Below, in pieces: positions 1-8,565 of a stretch of DNA of 64,000 bases. Position 1 is the first letter of the stretch. Every line of letters starts with the position of its first letter. Source of the stretch: Chloroflexota bacterium (lineage in GTDB: Bacteria; Chloroflexota; Anaerolineae; Aggregatilineales; UBA3940); NCBI GenBank assembly GCA_010092885.1, contig JAADYX010000094.1:1-64000 (forward strand), written 5' to 3'. A program made the translations under genes and the position numbers. The notes under the pieces are model-generated. The model worked only from the letters and a program-made list of their open reading frames with translations, did not search any database and had not been told where the DNA came from.

Positions 1-168
1 GACCATACTGTAGAGCATCATGCCGTGGGCCGCCGTCCGCCCGAAGCGGGTTCGCGCAGAGAACGTCGGATCAACATGGATGGGGTTATCATCTCCGCTG
101 AGCTCGGCGAACAGGTCAAAATCCGCCTGCGTGAAGGTCCGTTTGCGCTCAATGACTGTTCCGATCAC
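1..168 (-). CDS. MaoC-like (R)-specific enoyl-CoA hydratase, partial
   Basis: Only the first 56 codons are present; the gene runs off the left edge. The start is a GTG four bases after the nitroreductase stop codon, behind a GGGAGG ribosome-binding site. Residues 24-31 read SGDDNPIH and a further HGMM follows, which is the hydratase-2 (hot-dog fold) signature. Asp26 and His31 line up with the catalytic pair of PhaJ-type enzymes that hydrate trans-2-enoyl-CoA to (R)-3-hydroxyacyl-CoA. Its place in a cluster with acyl-CoA synthetases, a thiolase and an SDR fits acyl-CoA chemistry. The family is well supported; the substrate is unknown. Confidence 0.82.
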   Translation of the reverse strand, partial: MIGTVIERKRTFTQADFDLFAELSGDDNPIHVDPTFSARTRFGRTAAHGMMLYSMV

Positions 169-172
169 TGCG

Positions 173-880
173 TTAGCCCTCCCGGATGGGGGTTTTGTCG
201 TCATACCGATCGAAGTGCGTCACCGTGCTAAAGGGCAGCTTGCCCTTCAGCAGCCCGGCCAGACTGTACTTGTCACCGCGCCGGTAGTTGACCAGCACGT
301 CCAGGGACTGCTCAGGCCGTTCCTTGGGTGGTTCGTCATGGTAGCCAAGTGGTGTGGCCGCCACGATCTCCACATGGGCCGGAATGCCGAGCATTTCCTT
401 AAGCGGTGCGGCGTCATTGTCCGCCACAAAACCGCCGAAGTAGCGGGTGCCCAACCCCAGATCGGTCGCCATGGCCATCAGGTTGGCAATCGCTCCGCCA
501 ATGGCACACATATCCCAATCCCGCAGGATTTGTGCCCAGCGCGCAGATGCCAGATCAACGCGCTGATTAAGACAGAACACGATGAAGCACGGCGCGTTGT
601 CAAACTCGGTGTAGAGGCTCATCAGTTTGTCGGTGAACTCCTCCGGGAGCTCAAGCATCCCGTTGAGCACATAGGTCATCTGCGCTTCCATTAAATAGTG
701 GGCCACCCGCTTGGTGAGCTGCGGGTCAGTGACCACGACAAATTCCCACGGCTGGGTATTGGCGGCACTCGGTGCAGCCACTGCTGCGCGCAGCACCTGC
801 TCGATCTTTTCCGGCTCCACCGGATCCGGCCTGAACCGCAGCACGCCGTGCCGTTCAGTGATCGCTTCAAATGTCTCCAT
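173..880 (-). CDS. Nitroreductase family flavoprotein
   Basis: The product is 235 residues, the usual size for an FMN-dependent nitroreductase-fold oxidoreductase. The N-terminus shows an ERHGVLRFRPDPV stretch, the Arg-rich FMN phosphate contact of the family. It is followed by APSAANTQPWEFVVV, where Ser/Asn/Gln-Pro-Trp are typical. The C-terminal part has a GLGTRYFGGF cofactor segment. An AGGAG site lies six bases before the ATG. It is downstream of the acyl-CoA synthetase gene (48-base gap) and four bases upstream of the MaoC gene, so it is probably cotranscribed. In this setting it may reduce an activated ring or enone rather than a nitro group, but that is inference. Confidence 0.85.
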   Translation of the reverse strand: METFEAITERHGVLRFRPDPVEPEKIEQVLRAAVAAPSAANTQPWEFVVVTDPQLTKRVAHYLMEAQMTYVLNGMLELPEEFTDKLMSLYTEFDNAPCFIVFCLNQRVDLASARWAQILRDWDMCAIGGAIANLMAMATDLGLGTRYFGGFVADNDAAPLKEMLGIPAHVEIVAATPLGYHDEPPKERPEQSLDVLVNYRRGDKYSLAGLLKGKLPFSTVTHFDRYDDKTPIREG

Positions 881-896
881 GACAGCTCCTATGAAG

Positions 897-918
897 GGGG
901 CCGAGGCAGCCCGGCCCC
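897..918 (-). terminator. Intercistronic GC hairpin
   Basis: On the minus strand GGGGCCG, an 8-base loop and CGGCCCC form a perfect 7-bp stem between the acyl-CoA synthetase and nitroreductase genes. There is no clear T-tract after it, so it is more likely an mRNA processing or partial attenuation element than a strong terminator. Confidence 0.4.
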
Positions 919-928
919 TCGGATGGGT

Positions 929-2458
929 TCACTCTGTGACCGGTTCGCCAAACATCTCCTTGAGATCGCGCTTGACGACCTTCCCGATATCGTTGCGAGG
1001 CAGAGCATCGACGAACACTACCGACTTGGGGATCTTGTAGCGAGCGAGCTTGCCATCACAGAAAGCGATCAGATCGCCCTCGGTCAGGCTGTGCCCTTCC
1101 TTCAGCGCCACAATGGCCCGTCCGGTTTCCTGCCATTTGGGATGCGGCACACCGATCACCGCGACCTCAGCGATGGCCTCATGTTGGTAGATAACCTGTT
1201 CCACCTCCGCCGGATACACGTTCTCCCCGCCAGAGATGTACATATCCTTCCACCGGTCCACAATGTAGTAGAAGCCTTCGTCGTCGTACTTGGCCGCGTC
1301 ACCAGAATGCAGCCACCCATCCACGATAGCATCACCGGTAGCGGCTTCGTTGTTCCAGTAGCCGCTGGTGATGTTGCCCCGGATGCACAGTTCGCCGACC
1401 TCATTTGGGCCGAGCATATTGCCCTCCCGGTCCTTGATGCACACATCGGTGTGCAGCACCGGCTTGCCCACTGAACCCGCCTTGCGTACTGCATCCTGCT
1501 GCGTGATGAGGAAAACCGTCGGACCGGTTTCCGTCATACCGAAGCCCTGCCGGATGATGATGCCCTTCGCCTGGTACCGCTCCACAAGGCTCACCGGCAG
1601 GGGTGATCCGCCGCTGGTCCACGCCCGTATGCTGGAGACATCATACTTGTCGATGAGACCGGTTTGCTCCAGCATCAGGTACATTGGCGGCACCAGGATG
1701 ATCACGGTTGCCTGCCACTTTTCGATCAGTCTGAGCATCTCCTCCGGGTCGAAGTTGCGCATCACGACAATGGTGCCCCCAGCATGCCAGACCGGAAAGG
1801 CGTACAGCCCGATCCCCCCGGAGTGGAACGCGGGCAGCATGGTCAAGTTGATATCCTGAGAGGTGAGGTCCATGGCGCGGCCCATGCCAACTGCGTTATA
1901 GAAGCAGTTCCCGTACGTGACCTTGGCCCCTTTCGGGCGGCCCGTGGTGCCAGACGTATACAGAATGGCCCAGGTATCCGTGTAGGGCAGCTCAGGCAGC
2001 GGCACGCCCGCCGGGTCGCCCACCTCCAACGCCTGCTCGTAGGTCAGATCGGCGGCGGTTTCCCCTATGAGGCGCATGGCGTGCTCGAAGTCATAGCCAT
2101 CCTGCAACGCCTCAGCCGCATCCGCAAACTCAGAGTCATAAGCCAGCAGCTTCGGAGCTGCATCGCTGACCAGATAAGCCAGTTCAGGCACAGCCAACCG
2201 CCAGTTGAGCGCCGCCAGGATGACGCCTGTCTTGCCGCAGGCCCAATACAGCTCATAGTAAGCGGCACTGTTCTTGGCCAGCACCGCGATCCGGTCACCG
2301 CGCCGCAGGCCCAGCGTATCGACCAGATAGGTGGCCAGACGGTTCGCGCGCTCGTTGAACTGTCGGTAGCTGAGTTCCAGCCCACCGTCCACATCGACCA
2401 ACGCCAGCTTGTCCGGCGTACGCTCGGCATGGCGGGCCAACCAGTCGAAGTGCATCAT
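929..2458 (-). CDS. Class I acyl-CoA synthetase (AMP-binding enzyme)
   Basis: This is a 509-residue adenylate-forming ligase of the FadD/fatty-acyl-CoA synthetase group. It activates a carboxylic acid to acyl-AMP and then acyl-CoA. The P-loop-like motif YTSGTTGRPKGAK lies at about residues 167-179. GMTETGP follows near the middle, then GWLHSGD, the hinge DRWKDMYISGGENVYPAEVE, and the C-terminal catalytic lysine in DIGKVVK (about K493). The ATG overlaps the stop of the DUF35 gene by four bases (ATGA), so translation is probably coupled, and AAGGA lies six bases upstream. It is the second such enzyme in the cluster. The substrate cannot be told from sequence alone. Confidence 0.9.
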   Translation of the reverse strand: MMHFDWLARHAERTPDKLALVDVDGGLELSYRQFNERANRLATYLVDTLGLRRGDRIAVLAKNSAAYYELYWACGKTGVILAALNWRLAVPELAYLVSDAAPKLLAYDSEFADAAEALQDGYDFEHAMRLIGETAADLTYEQALEVGDPAGVPLPELPYTDTWAILYTSGTTGRPKGAKVTYGNCFYNAVGMGRAMDLTSQDINLTMLPAFHSGGIGLYAFPVWHAGGTIVVMRNFDPEEMLRLIEKWQATVIILVPPMYLMLEQTGLIDKYDVSSIRAWTSGGSPLPVSLVERYQAKGIIIRQGFGMTETGPTVFLITQQDAVRKAGSVGKPVLHTDVCIKDREGNMLGPNEVGELCIRGNITSGYWNNEAATGDAIVDGWLHSGDAAKYDDEGFYYIVDRWKDMYISGGENVYPAEVEQVIYQHEAIAEVAVIGVPHPKWQETGRAIVALKEGHSLTEGDLIAFCDGKLARYKIPKSVVFVDALPRNDIGKVVKRDLKEMFGEPVTE

Positions 2459-2832
2459 GAGTCGTCCTTCCGGAATACCACGTGCTCGGCGCTGTGCTCG
2501 CTGTCAAACACAACGGGCGTGCCCACTGTGATGTCGTCACCATGGATCAAGGCAGAGATCCGGACCCCTTCGGCCAGATCCACCACCGCTGTGATGTTGG
2601 GATTATCGCGCCCATAGCCCGCTTCGATCATGCGGGTGGTCGTGATCGCGACCGCTGTGTAGGCTCCCACCGTTCCCTTGCCGCTCAGCTCTTCAACCTT
2701 CAGCTCGGTGCCATAGCAGGCTGGGCACAGCGATCGCGGCGGGATGTACAGGCCGTCGCAGTCCGCGCAGCGTGTGGCGAGCAGGGTGCCTTCCGCCAAT
2801 GCCTCATAGAAATCTGCAGCGGTGATCATCAT
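2455..2832 (-). CDS. DUF35 zinc-ribbon/OB-fold protein, thiolase partner
   Basis: The product has 125 residues. An N-terminal rubredoxin-like zinc ribbon uses Cys22, Cys25, Cys36 and Cys39, and a C-terminal OB-fold follows (about residues 48-115). DUF35 proteins form tight complexes with non-decarboxylating thiolases or SCP2-type thiolases. In archaea they bridge acetoacetyl-CoA thiolase to HMG-CoA synthase, and in actinobacteria they are required by steroid side-chain aldolases such as Ltp2. Here the gene overlaps the upstream thiolase by four bases, which strongly suggests a stoichiometric complex. It also overlaps the next gene. The role as acyl-CoA channel is known for the family; the substrate is not. 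Confidence 0.88.
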   Translation of the reverse strand: MMITAADFYEALAEGTLLATRCADCDGLYIPPRSLCPACYGTELKVEELSGKGTVGAYTAVAITTTRMIEAGYGRDNPNITAVVDLAEGVRISALIHGDDITVGTPVVFDSEHSAEHVVFRKDDS

Positions 2833-4097
2833 GCCTGTCCCCTTTCGTAGATGTGCACCGCGCAGGTCTGCCCTGTGCCACCCACATTGTGGGTCAGTGC
2901 CACATCGACATCATGCGCGACCTGCCGCTCACCGGCCAGGCCCCGCATCTGCTTGAAGACTTCCACAGTCTGCCCCGCGCCTGAAGCCCCAACCGGGTGC
3001 CCCTTGGATTTCAGACCGCCTGAGGTATTCACCGGGCGCGGCGCAGTGCGTGCCGTCATGCCGTCCTCGGTCGCTTTGTAGCCGTCACCCGGCGCGAAAA
3101 AGCCGAGATCCTCAATCGCGATCAGTTCGGCGATGGTGAAGCAGTCATGCACTTCCGCCAACTTGATATCGTCCGGGGTGACATCCGCCATCTCATACGC
3201 CATCTGACCGGCACGCTGCGCCGCCGGGATGCTAGTCAGGGTGTCACGGTCATGCAGGGCACGGCCGCTGGCCTGTCCTGAACCGATCACCCGGATCGGC
3301 TCATCAGTGAACTGCCCGGCGATCTCCTCACTTACCAGCAGGAGAACCGCTGCCCCATCGGATATCGGCGAACAGTCAAACAGGCGCAGCGGCGCGGCAA
3401 TCATCGGGTTGGCCCGATCATCGTGGAAGAAGGCCATCTCCGACTCCCACTCCGGCACCGGGCGACCTTTGGCCGCTGCGCGTTCCTTCTTGCCCTCCAT
3501 GATGTCTGCGATCCGCTGCCCGAACTGTGCCTTCGGGTTGAGCGCACCGTTCTCATGGTTCTTCTGAGTCACCTGGATCAGATGCTCGCTCTGCGCCCCG
3601 TAGCGATGCATGTAGGCAGTCGCCATGGCTGCATAAAACCCAGGGAAGGTGAAGCCTGCCGGTATCTCGTACAGCGCATCGCCTGCGGTGGCCAGCGCAT
3701 CGGTGACTTCACCCGTGGGCAGATTGCTCATCTTCTCGATGCCGCCAACCAACACCACATCATACAGACCGGAGGCTACCGCGATGATGCCCTCGCGCAG
3801 CGCGACACCGCTGCTTGCACAGGCATCTTCAATACGGGTGGCCGGGCGCGGAGTCAAACCCACCCAGTCCGCCATCAGGGGGGCTGTGTGGCCCTGCCCT
3901 TCAAAAAGATCACTGCTGTAATTGCCAACATACAGCGCCTCGATATCATCGGGGTCAAGGCCCTTGTCAACCGAGCCGCGCATGTCCAAAAAAGCTTCAA
4001 CAAACAGATCGCGGGTTGCCATACGCGCAAATGTGCCAAACGGGCTCATCCCCGCACCGACAATCGCCACACCTCGTCCCAGTTTTCGCTGTGCCAT
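2829..4097 (-). CDS. Thiolase / SCP-x-type acetyl-CoA acyltransferase
   Basis: This is a 422-residue thiolase-fold enzyme of the lipid-transfer-protein (SCP-x) type rather than the classical FadA type. The nucleophile is Cys93 in EDACASSG. The other active-site elements are visible as EVHDCFT, SKGHPVGASG and a C-terminal THNVGGTGQTC. The pairing with a DUF35 protein is typical of this subfamily, which includes thiolases and retro-aldolases that cleave branched or steroid side chains. A GGGAGG site lies four bases before the ATG. It follows the SDR gene by ten bases. Whether it condenses or cleaves is undetermined; the catabolic setting with an importer favours cleavage. Confidence 0.9.
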   Translation of the reverse strand: MAQRKLGRGVAIVGAGMSPFGTFARMATRDLFVEAFLDMRGSVDKGLDPDDIEALYVGNYSSDLFEGQGHTAPLMADWVGLTPRPATRIEDACASSGVALREGIIAVASGLYDVVLVGGIEKMSNLPTGEVTDALATAGDALYEIPAGFTFPGFYAAMATAYMHRYGAQSEHLIQVTQKNHENGALNPKAQFGQRIADIMEGKKERAAAKGRPVPEWESEMAFFHDDRANPMIAAPLRLFDCSPISDGAAVLLLVSEEIAGQFTDEPIRVIGSGQASGRALHDRDTLTSIPAAQRAGQMAYEMADVTPDDIKLAEVHDCFTIAELIAIEDLGFFAPGDGYKATEDGMTARTAPRPVNTSGGLKSKGHPVGASGAGQTVEVFKQMRGLAGERQVAHDVDVALTHNVGGTGQTCAVHIYERGQA

Positions 4098-4107
4098 ACT
4101 GCCTCCC

Positions 4108-4866
4108 TTACGTCCCTACAACAATGCCGCCATCCACCCGCAGCACCGTGCCACTGATGTAACTTGCCTCGTCACTCGCGAGGAACACATAGGCATTCGC
4201 AATATCAACGGGCTCCCCCATCCGCTTGAGCGGAGTCCGGTTGACCATGCCCTCCAACACTTTTTCCGGCATATCCCTAAGGATCTCCGTGGCGATAAAG
4301 CCCGGCGCAACCGCATTCACCCGGATACCGTAGCGTCCGAGTTCGCGCGCCCAGACCTTCGTCATGCCGACCACACCTGCCTTGGTGGCGACATAGTTCG
4401 TCTGCCCGAAGTTGCCATCGAGCCCGACCACCGAAGAGGCATTCAGGATCACGCCGCTGTTCTGGCGGATCATGGTCGGTACCACGGCCTGTGTGCAGTT
4501 GAACACGCCCTTCAGGTTGACGGCGATGACTGAATCCCAGTCTTCTTCGGCCATCTGTGAGACGACCTCACCGTTCTTGTACTTCACGAGCTGCCGGTCG
4601 CGGACGATGCCCGCGTTGTTGACGAGCACATCAATGCGCTCGTGCTTCTCGACCACATCATCTATCCACGCGCGCACCGCATCCCGGTCCGCGACGTTCA
4701 CCTGATGGAAATGGCCGCCGATATCTTCAGCTGTTTTCTTGCCCGCTTCTTCATTCAGATCACAGATCACAACCTTCGCACCCTCTTCGGCGAAGCGTTG
4801 GGCCGTCGCCTGACCGATGCCAGCCGCGCCCCCTGTGACCAGTGCTACTCGATCCTGTAACCGCAT
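4108..4866 (-). CDS. SDR family 3-oxoacyl reductase / 3-hydroxyacyl dehydrogenase
   Basis: This 252-residue classical short-chain dehydrogenase resembles FabG/PhaB. The Rossmann signature TGGAAGIG is at residues 11-18, NNAG at 83-86, and the catalytic Ser144/145, Tyr158 and Lys162 are all present. The C-terminus SGTVLRVDGG is the usual FabG ending. An AAGGAG site precedes the ATG. It lies between the KASIII-like and thiolase genes, so it most likely interconverts 3-oxo- and 3-hydroxyacyl-CoA for the thiolase. A FabG role in fatty acid synthesis is possible but less likely in this neighbourhood, so I give no symbol. Confidence 0.9.
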   Translation of the reverse strand: MRLQDRVALVTGGAAGIGQATAQRFAEEGAKVVICDLNEEAGKKTAEDIGGHFHQVNVADRDAVRAWIDDVVEKHERIDVLVNNAGIVRDRQLVKYKNGEVVSQMAEEDWDSVIAVNLKGVFNCTQAVVPTMIRQNSGVILNASSVVGLDGNFGQTNYVATKAGVVGMTKVWARELGRYGIRVNAVAPGFIATEILRDMPEKVLEGMVNRTPLKRMGEPVDIANAYVFLASDEASYISGTVLRVDGGIVVGT

Positions 4867-4878
4867 GCGTGCTCCTTT

Positions 4879-5907
4879 TTAGCTGGAAAAGCGATCCGCA
4901 GGCCCCCACTCAACGACACTAGCGCCCCAGACGTAGCCTGTACCGGCCCCGACGATGAGCATCAGGCTGCCGTCGTGCAGGCGGCCCTGCTTGATCCCTT
5001 CAATGATGTTGATAATGCTGTCATGTTCGCCGATATGGCCGTAGCGATCATTGTACACGCCCTGTTCTTCTGTCAAACCGACTTCTTCCAGAATGGCGCG
5101 GTAGGCCGACGGTTTGACCAGCACCATGTTCAGGAAGTCGACATCGCTGCGTGTGTAGCCACTCTTGCGCAGCGCTTCATCAATGCAGGTCAGCCAGTTA
5201 GGCATGGAAACTTCTGCCAGACGCCCCTTCATCGCCGGCGGATCGGTCAGGTGCAGATAGAAGTCGCCGTTCTGCACCGCCTCATCCGTCGGGAAGCGCA
5301 CCGTTCCGCTGGCCGGGGGAACCACATGCCGAGACATCGACCCATCCACGATCATGTGGCTGGCAAGTACACGGTTCCGATGCAACCCCTTGCGCAGGAG
5401 CATCGCACTGGCACCTGCCCCCACGTTGAACAGAAAACTCGTATCCGGGTCGCTGAAGCGTACAAAGTCACCAACGCGATAGCCGCCCGCGATCAGCACC
5501 GTATTGATATCCGGGTCGGCTGTCATCATGTTGCGGGCGAGCTTGAGTGCGCTGACGTTGGTGCAGCAGCGCATGTGGATATCCAGTGCCCAGGCCCGGT
5601 GCGCCCCGATCCGATGGGCGAGGTCAATGCCCGCTGTCCAGAGCAGGTATTCTTTCCATTCCTCGGTATTGCACAGCACCACATCGATCTCATCGGGCTT
5701 GATGTCCGTTTGTGCCAGACAGTCCTCAATCGCCCAGGTGGCCATATCGTTAGGCTGTTCGTTGCCCAGGGCCATCCGCTTCTCAGTGATGCCCAACTTG
5801 TCCCGCACCACCCATTCCGGCAGGCCGCTCTCCGCTGCGATCTCCTCCGCCGTGACGATCCCCTCCGGCAGGTACATGCCCACCGCAGCGATGCCGATAT
5901 CCGTCAT
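4879..5907 (-). CDS. KASIII-like (FabH/HMG-CoA synthase superfamily) enzyme
   Basis: The 342-residue product has a thiolase-fold ketoacyl-synthase III body. The expected nucleophile is present as Cys114 (LDIHMRCC, five residues after Asp109, as in FabH). The usual FabH histidine motif is replaced by LVKPSAY with Lys265, and the usual YGN motif by YGHIGEH with His291, by eye alignment. It is therefore probably not a housekeeping FabH but a member of a divergent KASIII-like acyltransferase group. The ATG overlaps the LivM stop by four bases. Archaeal HMG-CoA synthases also travel with a thiolase and a DUF35 protein, so an aldol-type condensation or its reverse is an alternative. Confidence 0.78.
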   Translation of the reverse strand: MTDIGIAAVGMYLPEGIVTAEEIAAESGLPEWVVRDKLGITEKRMALGNEQPNDMATWAIEDCLAQTDIKPDEIDVVLCNTEEWKEYLLWTAGIDLAHRIGAHRAWALDIHMRCCTNVSALKLARNMMTADPDINTVLIAGGYRVGDFVRFSDPDTSFLFNVGAGASAMLLRKGLHRNRVLASHMIVDGSMSRHVVPPASGTVRFPTDEAVQNGDFYLHLTDPPAMKGRLAEVSMPNWLTCIDEALRKSGYTRSDVDFLNMVLVKPSAYRAILEEVGLTEEQGVYNDRYGHIGEHDSIINIIEGIKQGRLHDGSLMLIVGAGTGYVWGASVVEWGPADRFSS

Positions 5908-6995
5908 TCGGGGTTCTCCTTCTTTGGGCGCAGCCGTTCAATGATCGCTTCAATTTGATGAGTGAACTGGCTGCTGTGTTGGCGCCAGGTGCCAACAATA
6001 CCGAACGGCACAAACAACACCAGCAGCACATAGATCACACCCAGCAAGAAGGTTGCTGCTTCACCGAACCACCGGTCGATGAAGAAGTCCAGCAGGCGGA
6101 ATACCGCCGCCCCGATCAGGGCACCGCTGAGCGTGCCCACCCCACCGATCAATATGATCAGCAGCGCGATGACCATATAGCCCAATCCGGCGATGTTCGG
6201 GCTCACAATCGGCTGGTGGATGGTATGCAGCATGCCCGCAAATGCGGCAGTCAGGGACGAGATCAGCAGGACGATGACCTTGTATTGGAAGGTGTTGTAG
6301 CCGAGCATCAATGCCCGATCTTCGTTTTCACGAATGGCGATGCAAACCCGGCCCGTCGGCGAGTCGACAAAACGTTGATATAAGAAGTACACCACCATCG
6401 TTATCAACAGAGCGATGAAGTACACCCGCAGCCGCTGGTCTACCGGATCGAGAAAGGCAGGTATGACAACACCCTGCAACCCAACGTCCGCACCGGTGAA
6501 AGGCGCTGCTTCACGCGACTGCACCACAATGTGGAAGACGGAGGCAAAGCCCAGCGTCACAAGCGCGAAGGTCAGACCTTTGACGCGCGGCAGCACCACC
6601 GCAAACAGCAGCGCCTGCACGATAGCAGCCACCGTTACCGCAGCGATGGTTGGCACCAGACCCCAACCGAAGCTCTTGATCAGGATGCCGGTCAGGTAGC
6701 CGCCCACCGCAAAGAACATCGCATGCCCCAAGGAGAGCAGTCCGGTGATGCCCAACAGCAGATCATAGCTGAGTGCAAACAACCCCAGGATGAAGATCTC
6801 GATCAGCAGGCCTTGGAAGAACTTGGAATTTCCGGATTCATTGGCGAGCACCGAACTGATGGACTGTCCATCGATGATGGCGATGATGAACGGCAGCAGC
6901 AGCAGCACGACCAGCACAGCCAGTGTTCCCCGATTTTGGCGCAGCCAGGCCAGGGTAGGGCGTTCGGCAGTGGTTTTGCTGATTGTCGTCTCCAC
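5904..6995 (-). CDS. livM: Branched-chain amino acid-type ABC transporter permease LivM
   Basis: This is a 363-residue polytopic membrane protein with about nine to ten hydrophobic segments. It carries the LivM-family signature GLLSLGHAMFFAVGGYLTG and, further on, ENEDRALMLGYNTFQYKV, the cytoplasmic coupling region. It would pair with LivH to form the channel of an importer. Translation probably starts at the GTG at 6995, with GGAAGGA just upstream and only two bases after the LivH stop. In catabolic clusters Liv-type systems often carry aromatic or dicarboxylic acids, not amino acids, so the symbol denotes the family only. The cytoplasmic N-terminal 25 residues are followed directly by the first membrane helix. 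Confidence 0.9.
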   Translation of the reverse strand: METTISKTTAERPTLAWLRQNRGTLAVLVVLLLLPFIIAIIDGQSISSVLANESGNSKFFQGLLIEIFILGLFALSYDLLLGITGLLSLGHAMFFAVGGYLTGILIKSFGWGLVPTIAAVTVAAIVQALLFAVVLPRVKGLTFALVTLGFASVFHIVVQSREAAPFTGADVGLQGVVIPAFLDPVDQRLRVYFIALLITMVVYFLYQRFVDSPTGRVCIAIRENEDRALMLGYNTFQYKVIVLLISSLTAAFAGMLHTIHQPIVSPNIAGLGYMVIALLIILIGGVGTLSGALIGAAVFRLLDFFIDRWFGEAATFLLGVIYVLLVLFVPFGIVGTWRQHSSQFTHQIEAIIERLRPKKENPE

Positions 6996-6997
6996 GG

Positions 6998-8551
6998 TTA
7001 TTCCTTCCTTCCAAACAGGCCCTGCGGTAGGATAAGCAGGATGACCACCATCAGCAGAACGCTTGACGCGGGCACCAACGGGGGCGATGGTTTGAACGGT
7101 TCCGCCATGAACGGCACATTGATGCCGATCTGGCCGTACTTGATGATGAACTGCTGCAGCAGCCCGATGAGCACTGCTCCCGCAGCCGCCCCCGAGAAGC
7201 TGGTCAGGCCGCCAACAGCCAGCGCGATCAGCGCGAGCAGCAGCACCCGCGCCCCCATTCCGTTGGAGAGACCCAACGATGGCCCCGCGAGCACACCGCC
7301 CAGCGCCGCCAAGCCAACGCCCAGTGCAAACACCTGGCTGAAAACCTGCCGCACATTGATTCCCAATGCCTCGACCATTTCGCTGTCCTGCACACCTGCG
7401 CGGATGATCATGCCCAAGCGGGTCCGCTGGAGCAGCAACGCAACTGCCCCCAACACGAGCAGCCCAACGATGATGATGAACACCTCGTTGTACATACGCA
7501 CCCGGCCGCCGAGCACTTCAATGGTCGCGCATTGGTATTGGACTAGATCGCCGATGCTTGTAGCCGGGCAGCCTTCCCCTGTGCCCGCAAACACAGCCGG
7601 GCGGGGCATCTGGAACTCCGGACGGCCCCACACGGCCCGTACCAGCTCCAAGATGATGAAGCCAAGCCCCAATGTCAGCATGATCTGGTAGATCGGGCGA
7701 TCGTACAGGGGGCGGATCATCGTGACTTCGATGGTCCAACCGAGCAGGGCCCCGGTCACCGAAGCCAGTGCCATCGCAATGAAGAAGCGCGGTGTGCTGC
7801 CCAGACCCAACATGAACTCAGTCAGTGGGTTGTTGATCGCCAATACGACGAAAGCCAGCGCAAACAGGCCGCCGCTCACAATCGCGATGTTACGCATCTG
7901 GGTTGGGCTCGGCTGGCGCAGTGTGGTCTGCCGCGCGCTGAAACCCGCTGCCGCGAGCGCGAGCAGGCCGCTGCCAACGATCACACCGCCAATAACCAAC
8001 ACCGGGCTTGCCTCAAATTCGGCAGGCGGCGGAGACTGGAACGTGCCGGTCTCAAACGCAATAGCATTGGAAATCGGGCTTTGAGCGTAGTTCTCAAGAT
8101 CCCATGTCGAAAGCGGGTACTGGAACAGGGCAAAGACCAGCAGGCCAATCCCCGCAGCGAGCCCCACCCACGGCCAGATCTTGTCAACCAGATCCGGCAG
8201 CGTAAGGCTCCGCACCCACCGTGTCAACAGTGGGACAAGGACCAGCAGGGACGCAATCAGCAGGAAGGGTGTTGCGCCGTCGATTACTGTATCCGGGCGC
8301 ACGTAGATAGTCCACCCCATGTAAGCGCCGAGCATAAACAGCTCACCGTGCGCTAGATTGAGCACATCCATCAGCCCGAAGATGATCGATAGACCTGCCG
8401 CTACCAGAAAGGTAAGTGCTCCCAGTGCAAGGCCTCGCAGGGCCGTAATCACCCACTCCTCGGCAGGCATGCCGCTGATCGCCAGCAGGAATAGGACGAT
8501 CAAGATGCCCAGTGTGAGCAGGCGTGTGCGGTTCTCAAGCAGCCACTCCAT
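6998..8551 (-). CDS. livH: Liv-type ABC transporter permease LivH with large insertion
   Basis: The family signature GLSIIFGLMDVLNLAHGELFMLGAY (shown in two overlapping parts near residues 53-77) is followed late in the protein by RPLYDRPIYQ, GINVRQVFSQVFALG and GLTSFSGAAAG. These are all landmarks of LivH. The protein is 517 residues, against roughly 290-310 for the family. The extra length is mostly one block of about 170-180 residues inserted after the first conserved helices (about residues 90-265). It contains four or five further hydrophobic stretches. The coding frame is open throughout, so this looks like a genuine expanded permease and not a frameshift product. Confidence 0.88.
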   Translation of the reverse strand: MEWLLENRTRLLTLGILIVLFLLAISGMPAEEWVITALRGLALGALTFLVAAGLSIIFGLMDVLNLAHGELFMLGAYMGWTIYVRPDTVIDGATPFLLIASLLVLVPLLTRWVRSLTLPDLVDKIWPWVGLAAGIGLLVFALFQYPLSTWDLENYAQSPISNAIAFETGTFQSPPPAEFEASPVLVIGGVIVGSGLLALAAAGFSARQTTLRQPSPTQMRNIAIVSGGLFALAFVVLAINNPLTEFMLGLGSTPRFFIAMALASVTGALLGWTIEVTMIRPLYDRPIYQIMLTLGLGFIILELVRAVWGRPEFQMPRPAVFAGTGEGCPATSIGDLVQYQCATIEVLGGRVRMYNEVFIIIVGLLVLGAVALLLQRTRLGMIIRAGVQDSEMVEALGINVRQVFSQVFALGVGLAALGGVLAGPSLGLSNGMGARVLLLALIALAVGGLTSFSGAAAGAVLIGLLQQFIIKYGQIGINVPFMAEPFKPSPPLVPASSVLLMVVILLILPQGLFGRKE

Positions 8552-8565
8552 CCCTCTTCTCCCTG

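Noticed and set aside
20..694. Long plus-strand open frame opposite the nitroreductase gene
   Set aside because: It is antisense to a gene with clear family motifs, has no ribosome-binding site and has no recognisable domain; it arises from codon bias on the other strand.
1664..2617. 317-codon plus-strand frame across the acyl-CoA synthetase and DUF35 genes
   Set aside because: It spans two real minus-strand genes and their overlap, and its translation has no family features.
6998..8551. Gene fusion or frameshift artefact in livH
   Set aside because: The frame is open and hydrophobic throughout, and conserved motifs lie on both sides of the insert in the same frame.
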